Below the pieces are notes generated by a model that worked only from the letters and a program-made list of their open reading frames with translations, was not told where the DNA came from and searched no databases. Source: Locusta migratoria (Eukaryota > Arthropoda > Insecta > Orthoptera > Acrididae). Taken from it: a stretch of DNA of 64,000 bases. The stretch covers positions 977,064,721-977,128,720 of the forward strand of contig CM048744.1 in the NCBI GenBank assembly GCA_026315105.1. The letters run 5' to 3'. Below are positions 54,987-64,000 of this stretch, in pieces. The stretch's first letter is position 1. Every line of letters begins with the position of its first letter. A program made the translations under genes and the position numbers.

Positions 54987-55329
54987 TCCAACTTAAGTTC
55001 TTTATAACAATCATAGCCATCATACTTTTGTAAATCAGGATATTGTAATAATTTACCTTTTTTGTTCAAATAAAAATGTATTTATACTCTTTTGCTTCAA
55101 CGCTGCGGCACTTCTGTAATATTCAAGACAATGTCGTCAACTGTAATTGGACTTATCGTTAAATACCATGGTTCCTTGCCAGATACAACTATTTGCGTCT
55201 TTCAGCTACGAAGTGTGAATTAGAATGTAATCGAGCAATAACAATACCTAGCTTTACTTGACCAGAGATTATCCTATTTATTCGACAGTCCGTCACAGTT
55301 GTAAAATAAATTAGTTTTATTACTCTTTA
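54987..55329. other. no recognised feature
   Basis: AT-rich DNA, nothing seen. Confidence 0.4.
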
Positions 55330-55560
55330 TCTAAGAAACTCATGAACTCGGCAGCTGATGGTAAGAGGAGTCGAGGTAGACCAAGAAGAAAATACTTAGA
55401 TCGGTGCAGATTGATTTTGAAGTAAAAGGCATAACATCAGACGAGGCATCGATGTTAGCACTGAACAAGGGATCATGGAGGAATTTTATTAGAGGTACTT
55501 TGCTCCAGACTGAACACTGAAAGGCATAATCAGTCTCTAATGATGATGATGGAGACGACT
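55330..55560 (+). mobile_element. 3' end of an (ATG)n-tail LINE
   Basis: GKRSRGRPRRKYLDR is encoded near 55363-55405 (the conserved R.GRP...W region). A piece matching the end of 27866-29335 follows, with the tail CTAATGATGATGATGG near 55538-55553. Confidence 0.75.
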
Positions 55561-55713
55561 CTTTCCCTGTTGCAGCGCTATCATAGTTACGAACATTCTA
55601 ATTTAAGAGAGTTGGATGTGGCCCAACGTGTTTTATTTTATTATTATTATTTTTTTTTTTGTCTGACTCACCGGTTAGCAGCAATAGAAAGCACTTAATT
55701 AGCAAGTTTGACA

Positions 55714-55870
55714 TATGTTGTATTCAGTCACGAGACTGGTTTTTATGTTGCTCTCCACTCTATTCTGAACAAGTCTCTTCATCTCCTCATAGAACAACCC
55801 ACATCCATTTGAATCTGCTATCCATATTCGTCTCGTTGTCTCACTTTGTGGTTTCAAACCCCCCCCCCCC

Positions 55871-55919
<49 letters not shown>

Positions 55920-56380
55920 CCCTCCAATGCTATATTTACGATTCCTTGTTCAGAAATGTTCAACTGTGTGCTTATGAGCCTTAGCTTACAAACTACTTAA
56001 ACGAAGGTAAATTAACCTAAGGACAACACAAACACCCATGTCCGAGAGGGACTCTGACCCCGAAAGCAAACGGTCGCACGCACCGCAGCGCGGCGCCCCA
56101 GTGCGCACGGTTAATCCGCCGCGGCTATGATTCCTTGATGTCTAAGAACGTGTCCTACTAAGCGATCCCGTGTTTCAGTCAAGGTGCGCCAAAAGTTCCT
56201 TTTCTCCCCAATTCTGTTCAGTAGGCCTACCTCTTCATTAGTTGTGCGATCTACCCACCTAATTTTCAGCATTCTTCTGTAGCACCACATTTCAAAACCC
56301 TCTGGCCTCTTTCTGTCTGAAGTATTTATCGTGCATGTTTCACTCCCGTACAAGGCAACACCCCACACGTCTTCACAAAA
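55714..56380 (-). pseudogene. RTE LINE 3' part, split by a SINE and a (CA)n tract
   Basis: A minus-strand copy of the 1051-4343 family. From 56368 leftwards: YGSETCTINTSDRKRPEGFE then MWCYRRMLKIRWVDRTTNEE (with a small insertion), RLVGHVLRHQGI. The SINE follows at 55949-56128, then the last block with LVQNRVES and the tail TGTTGT near 55714. (CA)n at 55873-55916 next to a C run interrupts it further. Confidence 0.88.
55949..56128 (-). mobile_element. old SINE inside the RTE copy, 9-bp TSD
   Basis: GATTCCTTG flanks it at 55940-55948 and 56129-56137. The RTE sequence is continuous across the site when it is removed. The tail is eroded (GAGCCTTAGCTTACAAACTA) and the head degraded (GGGACTCTGACCCC, CCGCCGCGG). 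Confidence 0.88.
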
Positions 56381-56647
56381 GAATTATTTACACTTACATT
56401 AACATGGGATCAAAACAATGGGAATTCCCATACAGACAATATCACCTAAATATCTTAAGAATTTGTTTCATCAGGAGGATCACTTTAACCTCTCACAAAA
56501 TTTATTTTGTAAATTTACAGTGTGTTTAACAGAATGTCGACCTTCGGAACGTGTTCGGTAGCGAATAATAATATCAACTTCTAATAAACCAGCATACATA
56601 TTGTAGCAACAGATTTTTTAATTGACCTAACACAAAACTGTTTTTAT

Positions 56648-56838
56648 CAAATGTTTGAACAGCTTACGGGACTTAACTACGGGGTCATCAGTCCTTAAAC
56701 TTACAAACTACTTATGAACTACTTACGAACTAGGACGGCACAAATATCCATGCCCGAGGGGGGATTCGAATCCCCGACCGTAGTGGCCGTGCAGACCGTG
56801 ACTGCAGCGCTTCAGTCCCCTCGGTCACCGCGGCCGGC
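56648..56838 (-). mobile_element. SINE family A
   Basis: Inverted tail (GGACTTAACTACGGGGTCAT then CAGTCC), inverted body (GGACGGCACAAATATCCATG) and head (GGATTCGAATCCCC, ACCGCGGCCGG). CTGTTTTTA and CTGTTTCTA flank it (9 bp, one mismatch). Confidence 0.92.
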
Positions 56839-57354
56839 CTGTTTCTATGCTAAGCAAGATAGTGTAAACGCATGTTCGCAGTATAACGTTTCCCCGTAAA
56901 GGACATAAATCTTTCTAAATTTGAGGGTCACTATCGATTGCACTTCAATTGCATGATGTTTATGTTAAAGTTAAGATATCGACGTTACATGTAAGTCTCT
57001 AACATCACTGATTTAACTGCAAATGTGTCACGTGACGCCATTACCTAGATATCAAATTAAAGGTTGGAATTAGACATCAACATAAGAACTACGCCCTCGA
57101 AAGTTGTACATACAGTTATGCTCCAACAAAAACAGAACCATCAGTCAAACAGCGTGACAGCATCTGACAACGAGAGTACGCCCTCTCGCCAAGGCCGAAT
57201 TCACCCAATTTATAGCACACCGGCTGAGACATCAAAGTGGGAACGCCAGACGGCCAATCATTTAGGAAATAAAAGGACTTTTGATACGGGTCTATTACCA
57301 TATGCACGTTATCAATTGTCCGTGTGCGCTGTGTTGACCAAACTGTGTTTGGTT

Positions 57355-57650
57355 CAGCGGTTGGCAGGCTCGATGGATCGCGCGATCGGTCAGAGGGCTC
57401 AACGCCCTCCGTAATAAAGAAAAACCGAGACAAATACTCAACGAACAATCCAGAATGAACACGAATAAACGACCGCAAAGTGCCGATCTATCTGAAAGAA
57501 CAAAAATATCTCGCTGTGTGCGCTTAATTAGCCGGCGGAGTAGCTAAGCGAGGCATAGCAGCCCTCTGTAACAAAAACTGAGCCCAGACCACATCGAACG
57601 ATAACGAACAAACGCGATCAGCGACCGCAAAAACAAGAACGACCCATAAA
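57355..57650 (+). mobile_element. two diverged copies of another SINE-like repeat
   Basis: GGCTCAACGCCCTCCGTAAT then AAAGAAAAACCGAG (about 57397-57430) and GCATAGCAGCCCTCTGTAAC then AAAAACTGAG (about 57552-57580) head two related stretches. Both continue with CGAACGATAACGAACAAACG-like and GCGACCGCAAA words. A B-box-like GCGGGTTCCACTGCGCCC lies downstream at 57685. They resemble a tRNA-type SINE, but the A/B box layout is not clean. Confidence 0.4.
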
Positions 57651-58184
57651 AAAGCTGTAAGAGATCTGATTCGTACTGAAAAGTCGCGGGTTCCACTGCG
57701 CCCGGAGGTAAATATTTTTGTGCTCCTTAGCAATGGGAACACTTCTGACGTCACAATTAACCCAACATCGTTTAGGTTATTTTCTATTTATATGTGCACA
57801 ACGTCAGCCTGGGACGTCATTATTTAAAACAAGCGAAATAACTCGTAAAGTTGGAATTGTGAACGGTCCATAAGATGCAAACGCGAATAATCGCATACAG
57901 TGAGTTTGACTTTGTAGGAAACAAGCTGTTTTCAAAATGTCAATCTAGTTTGCTTTTCTATGGTTAAAAAACCATGTCACTGCAAAAAAAAAGTGGCGTT
58001 TATAACATGCCCAAGATGTGGTCAATATAATTTTTCCCCTATTTCTTCGATGAATATCTCCGCAATAAATGTAATTGATCGATTGCAAAAGAATGGAAGT
58101 ATAGATTTTCATACACAACGTTCCCGTGCGCTGTAGCAATGTAATCCGCTTCATTTCACTGTTCGTCATTATTTGCGCGCGCGT

Positions 58185-58235
<51 letters not shown>

Positions 58236-61200
58236 TTACGTAACAAACTTTGAGATTTTACTTTCATTAAGATTTCACATTTTTATCTTGTTTAGCTGCC
58301 TTCCTGTGACCGGCTGAAACTGCTCCATGACAGGATACTCTGTCACTGTATTGCTTTAGTGTTGTTCGTCTGAGTGTTCGCAGGTTTGAACTGTTTCCGT
58401 ACAGGTTGTCCCTTTTTTGAAACCTGCTTATATTCTACTAGGTGAAAAACCGCCGTTGCTGGGTATTTATTTCTACCATTTTTCAGGTAAATATTCATTT
58501 GTATAAGGGCTGTATGTCTGTAAAATCTCCTGGGAATACAATTAGTAGTAAAGAAGTAATAGATTAAAACTTGGTACGCGATGGGTCGGTTTTCCATGAA
58601 CATTATTGTTTATGTGCTCATACCTCAAGAACTACATGCCATTCTGTGATACAATTTAGATGGTACACTCCACTATATGCATATATACTGTCTGTAAAAT
58701 TTCCTGCGGCTACAATTTGTAATGCGGAAATTATAAATTGTAACGCCATAGCGAATGCCGTAGTTTTAGTGCATGAACAGCGGGAAAGTAGTAAGCGAGA
58801 AACGTTTTTCCTTTCAGTTTTTTGATGTGGTTGTCAGTGAGAAAAAGCTTAATAAAGGTTTGAAATTATTTTTGAAGATTGTTGCAAGTCGCTAAGTACT
58901 GTCGTCCTCACATTATACAACAGTTTCTTGCACTTTCCTTGTTTATGGCTTGATATTTCATGAACCATGGGTCGTATGTCGTTCGTAATGTATCTTTTCA
59001 GTTCGTACATGATGCAATGTGAAGAATACGATTTATATCGTGGAAACAGTTCATTTCCATAACTATAACATAAATTCAATCTTGGCTTTAAAATGTTAAA
59101 AATATGGTGTATACAATAAAAACTACCATCACTCTCCAGCAGGGAAAACATGCGAGGTTATTAAATTAGTGTTATTCTTAAATGGTTGTACGCATGTCTC
59201 ATTCATAGATCTTACGACCGAGCAATTTTGACTCATTCCTACATCGCACGACAGAAATTTTCAGCCAATCATTAAAATCTCAATTTTCGGCCAGTACTGG
59301 ACAAATTTGGTTATTGCAGCAATGAATTTAGTTAAGGCGGCCAACCGCCCCGGATTCTGCGGGACAGTCCTGCATTTGGACTCGTTGTCCCGCATTGTGA
59401 TGATTACTGAAAATGTCCCGCAAAATGACAAAAGCCTCCGCATTCCAGTAATTTTACATTTGTTGGTCTAACAAGGCCACAAGCCGAAAGTATGTGTGTT
59501 CAGCACGCTATGTCATACTGCTTGTCAGTCAACTATGCAATGCATCATCTACCAATAAAAAAATGTCAAGAAAAAAGATACAGATCATCTATTCAAAATG
59601 ACCAATTCCCTAGCAGTGGTAGTTGTTTTTGTTTTAAGCTGGTATTGCATTTGGTGATTGGATGAGTTATGAAAAAAAATCAGTTTTTGGCATATTTTCT
59701 GCACCTTCTTAAGTACGTTTCAGTAAGTGTAATTGAATATTTTAAGGTGCTCAAGGTGGCAAACGATGTAATATTATCTCGGCAGGTATATACGTATTTA
59801 AAGTGACATGCTAATACAGTATCAGCATTTGTCTTACTTTCTTCAGGAATAAAAATGTGGTGAAATTCTGAAAATGCAACAACGAAAGTGAGTGAGCAGT
59901 GCATGTAGTAAGGCACAAACTATGCACTTCACCGAAAGAACTTCTACAATAGAATAATTTAAAGACTTTTAAAAAGTAATCATCACATTTAATTAGAGGT
60001 TCTTACAAAACATAATTCTATAGGCGGAGTAAGCTAAGGTGTGGAGCACGATGCTATAAGAGCCGGAGCAAATAAATTAGTACAGACAACGAAGGTGATC
60101 GGCAAAAATGTGACGGAGAAAGAATAAGTAAAAATTGTCAGACTCTAAAATTCGAAACAGGAGTATTAGAAAACATGAACAGCAAATAAATTTTGAAAAT
60201 TAAGAATAACAAGTCACTCATTACAAATACGTTACTTTTAAAGTAGCTGAGTAGGCGTAGTCTGCTCGCCTTAATTTCTTTCCAAGTTTCAGAGTAACTG
60301 GCACGTACAGTCACGACACTCACTGCAGTAAAAGTTGTTACCAACTGACAGCTGCTGCGACACTAGCGCTCCTAGCGGTGGGCAAGCTGCCCAAGTAGTG
60401 ATGTTTGTTTATAATCGCTCTTGTACCTAATTAACGAAATACTTACTATAATTTTTGCGTTACAAACATTATTAAAATATCGAGAGACAAACATAATACG
60501 GAAATTAATATAAAAACAGCCTCATTTAAATGATTCAATGGAATAAAGTGTCATGAACAAATACTTACGAATATGTGTATAATTGCATTAAGTTGTATAT
60601 AAACATAATGGTATAATAAACTTCTCTTATGGTCTGTTCTTACCATGACAGCCGGTTTTTGACGTGTATCAATTCGGCACGGAGTCTAATGATTCTCACA
60701 CGTTTACAGGTCACTCGTCTTTGTTGTAAGTGCATATTCTCTTAAGTGTATTTACTTTAGCTTTAAAAAAAACCAATGTTTTGATGATTCTTGCCGTTTG
60801 TGGTTCAGATGTAGCAACAATTGTGGAATTGGGTTCTTCTTTGTTGGAAAACAGTTTGGTTGCTTTTATCGTTATATTGCCATGTGTCTGACGTTTTTCC
60901 TTCAGCTATAGCTGTGATGGGAGATTTGGTATGTTAAATACAGTATTTATTGCATTCTGTATATGTCTCCTATGTTCCACCCTCACCGATTTTACTGGAA
61001 TTGTAATGAAGAATACTTAACGTTCCTGCGTAGAAATTGACGTATCTTACAGGATGATTGTAAATTAACTGTCCTGTAATGTACCGTTTCGAACCTTATC
61101 AGGGATCTTATGAAACCTAAGAAAGACAAATGGTGATCTATTTTTAAATTAATACCTATTTATAAGGCATTACACACGTTCCCTAATGTAAAACGTATGC

Positions 61201-61477
61201 TGACGTCAATCTAAACGATACTATTCGCACTCCAACTATCGTATTCAGAAACGTAGCTTGCCGGCCGCTTGGAGCACTGCTATCGCAGCGCGTAACAAAA
61301 ATCTGTGGGAGTGTCGTGACTGTATACGTTAGACTAAGTAACTGGCACAATGAGTCACGTGATCTTAGTCGTCCTGCACATTCTCGCATTGAGTTTTGAA
61401 GAAGTTGGCCGCCTTAAATTCAGCTCTCTACGCTGGTCTTCCTCGTCAGACAGTTGGTAGCGCTCGGCCGCTCGACT
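57651..61477. other. 3.8 kb with no recognised gene
   Basis: AT-rich. (CA)n at 58191-58232 follows a GCGCGCGTACGCGCGC stretch. 59340-59430 has CCCGCATT words repeated in both orientations (GGGACAGTCCTGCATTTGG, TTGTCCCGCATTG), possibly an old repeat end. There are no ORFs with family motifs. Confidence 0.45.
58191..58232. repeat. (CA)n microsatellite
   Basis: A run of about 20 CA units following GCGCGCGTACGCGCG. Confidence 0.95.
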
Positions 61478-61485
61478 GTATTGAG

Positions 61486-63707
61486 TAGGGATGGGTCGAA
61501 AATCGCGTATCTGTTAAGAGTCACAGTGATTTGGAAGTAGCAGTATTCACAGTCGCAACTTTACGGATTCTGACTGCGATTTCAGTCGCAGTTTAGAAGC
61601 GCAGTAGCACTAAAAGTAGCAAGTCGCAATTAAGAGTAGCAAGAAGCAGTTTGCACTCTGCCATCTGTTGGTCGAAGTTTGTACTAATATCTTTGCATTG
61701 GGCAGGCTATAGAGTCTACCTGCGATTTCAGTGACAAATCGCGTTTAAGAGTCACAAGTAGCAACTAAGAGGCGCAGTTTAGACATTGCCGGCTGCCATC
61801 TGTTGGCCGAAATTGGTACTTCTAGCTTCCCGCTGTCTGCGTCGTGTATGTGTGGCTTTTTGTGTATGTGTTGGTCGAACGCCATCGGCTCAAACCAGTG
61901 AGCTCGAACGTCCTCACTGGTCCAAACTGCGATTTCAGTGAAAAGTCGCGATTAAGAGTCGCAAGTAGCAATTGAGAATAGCATTTAATATTCCGCCTTA
62001 TGCTACTTGTTGACCAACTGTCGTACTTTCACTCGTGTGTTGTTGAGGGATGTTGTCGAATTAATGAGCAAGAAGATAATTTTCTTTGTGAAAATGTTTA
62101 CACTTTGTGGCACTATTTTACCTGGCGGCAGCATTTACAAGTTGTGAAGCAAAGCCTGGCATGTATGTTTTTAGGTTATAGTTGGTAAAGACAACAAATG
62201 TGAATGCCAAATAAATATTGTCTTACGGACTTGATCCCTGTTTAAAATAATTTTTCATCATAGAACCTACAACTATTATGGGAATTCAGAATACTAATGT
62301 TACATTGCAAATCTGGTTTCGACGAATATTTTTGCTTGCGTTATACATCGTAGATAAAATAAATATTCCAAGGGGGTGGTATCAAGTGGTCAACTAAGTA
62401 CAGGTAATTTTACGAAATGTTTAACAGTAGGCCAACTCCATTTTCAATGTGGACTGTGTTAAGTACTGCTATATAGGAGTAAACTTGTACCTTCGAGGAT
62501 TCTATAAAAATATTACACTTGAAAATAAACAAGTTTTCGCGTAATGGAAAGTTTTCTTTTATCAGATTTGTTTTAGGTTTAGGAATATTGTTTTCCGTCC
62601 TTTTCTTTTTCGTACATTCCGTCCTGTGATGACATGAGTGAAAGCAGATGGGTGGTATCGGATCCTTCAGTATTATTAACACTTTTGTTTACTGCAGTGG
62701 TGGCATAGTGTGCTTATGTTGGCAACAACCGATGAATGATCGTAGAAATTTAAATCATACAGAATGATTGAAATAATATTTTGTTTATCATAAAATAATT
62801 AATGTTATTCTTTATCTGTGGTTGTAAGATTTCTTGTGTGTAACCCTATACAGTCAGTAAGTTAAAAATTCTTATAAAATGAAGCTTTAGTTGCCAACAT
62901 GAGCACACTAGGTCGGCACGTCGATTAGTAAAATATAACGCAAGCTCTTGTCTATAGTTATTTGGCAGAATATGTAGTGATACCGAAAGGTTTTAAAGAG
63001 AAAGGGAATTTTCAGAAGTCACTCACGTTGTATTTCACATTTACTTATCTCTTTCAAATTGGTAAGTGACTTATATCACACAATGTTAAAAAAATCTATT
63101 CATTCATTCTACAGGCAAGAACATAGCACTTTCGTTGCACTGTTATAGTTGCTGTGTGCCTAATCTATCAAATGTTTCTGTTAAGGTAGACTACACGCCT
63201 ACTTGCCGATTTCGGTTACACATTACTTGCGAATAACCTCACTTTTAACTATACATTACACACCAAACACTGAAATAGTTTTTATAAGGCTAATTGACAA
63301 TTGTCGATGTGTAGATAATCCCAACATTACACGTAAATTGAGCATCAATATTATATATTTACACGTAGGAAGAGGATCTGTTCATTTGCCACACACATCG
63401 CATAAGTCACGGAAGTAGCAGATATCACGGAAGTAGCAGAAATCGCAGAAGTAGCAGAAATCGCAGAAGTAGCAATATCAGTAGCAGAAATCGCAGAAGT
63501 AGCAATGTAGCAATATCAGTAGCAGAAATCGCAGAAGTAGCATTCAGAGTCACCGAAATCGCAGTTTGAGCGCGGAGGGATACATGTCGAGGATTTGTAC
63601 ATTGCGATTGTAAACAGTGACAAATCGCAACTAAGAATCACAGATATATAAAAGTAGCAGTCACAGAAATCACTGATATCGAAAAATCGCAGTTAAGCCC
63701 ATCCCTA
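61486..63707. mobile_element. non-autonomous hAT element, 2.2 kb, 8-bp TSD
   Basis: GTATTGAG lies at 61478-61485 and 63708-63715. The element starts TAGGGATGGGTCGAAAATCG and ends GCCCATCCCTA (inverted TAGGGATGGGC), hAT-type ends. Both ends carry many short repeats: TCGCAATTAAGAGTAGCAAG-like units at 61540-61990 and a GTAGCAGAAATCGCAGA array at 63410-63560. The interior has no transposase-like frame. An inverted pair (TAGTGTGCTTATGTTGGCAA at 62707 and GTTGCCAACATGAGCACACT at 62890) may mark a smaller nested element. Confidence 0.9.
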
Positions 63708-63715
63708 GTATTGAG

Positions 63716-64000
63716 TGCTACGGCGGCGACGTCGGCTCTGGGGCCTTTCTTTGTTCGGCAGTCGCAGCCGGTGACGTGCGCAGAGGGGGACGCAATACGC
63801 CAGACAATGGCCGCGGCACGCAGAGCCGTCCGCAGCTGCCGCATTTCACCCTCATTTAGCGACGCTAGTCCACTTGCGACTAGGCCTCGGTTTCAACCAG
63901 ACTTGACCTGTTCAGGAAAGCTCGCCAACTGTTCCAACATTCCATCACGACGCTATCTAGCGAAGTCACAAGGTACTACCTTCAGCACTTACAACGATGT
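63716..64000. other. GC-rich, no recognised feature
   Basis: CpG-rich for about 130 bases (GCGGCGACGTCGGC near 63722). No motif was identified. Confidence 0.35.

Noticed and set aside
57116..57478. 120-codon minus-strand ORF
   Set aside because: It overlaps SINE-like repeats and has no motif.
63410..63560. CRISPR-like array from regularly repeated 17-mers
   Set aside because: The repeats are near-tandem without unique spacers and lie inside a hAT element in a eukaryotic genome.

Overview
The window looks like insect chromosomal DNA and fits an orthopteran (grasshopper or locust) best. It is AT-rich, has long (CA)n/(GT)n microsatellites, and is packed with tRNA-headed SINEs, RTE/Jockey/R1/I-type LINE pieces and mariner, Tc1, hAT and Helitron-like DNA transposons. 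I found no convincing host gene, rRNA, functional tRNA gene, CRISPR array or bacterial-type operon. The species call is inference from repeat style, not from a marker gene.

Layout. 1-820 is the 3' part of a dead mariner. 1051-4343 is a full-length RTE-type LINE with an intact 987-residue endonuclease/reverse transcriptase ORF and a perfect 12-bp target-site duplication; its first 130 bases can form pairings like an HDV-type ribozyme. 7705-12690 holds broken RTE and BovB-like LINEs with SINEs dropped into them. 12986-13946, 45735-47116 and 51495-52703 are 3' parts of Jockey/CR1-like LINEs with a TGTAGA-type tail. 17221-17911 is an internally deleted mariner with 30-bp TIRs and TA duplication. 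19262-20350 is a dead DDE transposase split by a SINE that is itself split by a LINE tail. 25080-29335 and 40390-40990 are LINE remnants. 37886-39121 is an RNase H-bearing LINE end and 43220-44216 an R1-like LINE end. 53719-54541 is a Helitron-like element, and 61486-63707 is a complete non-autonomous hAT with a perfect 8-bp duplication.

How the parts work together. The interaction visible here is between parasites. About twenty tRNA-derived SINEs, in at least four head types, end in a common motif (GGGACTGATGACC, 4-6 nt, GTTTGGTCCC) that can form a GGGAC/GTCCC stem. The same motif ends at least two LINE tails in the window, so the SINEs may borrow the reverse transcriptase of those LINEs. 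Many SINEs carry clear 7-13-bp duplications, so the order of insertion can be read in several places. Large palindromes (26157-26345, 36205-37020, 52672-52789, 54548-54986) form a second recurring theme.

Other points. A GC-rich spot at 39610-39760 has a TATAAAAG box and three CACGTG E-boxes and is the best candidate for a host promoter. Stretches without features are listed as such.
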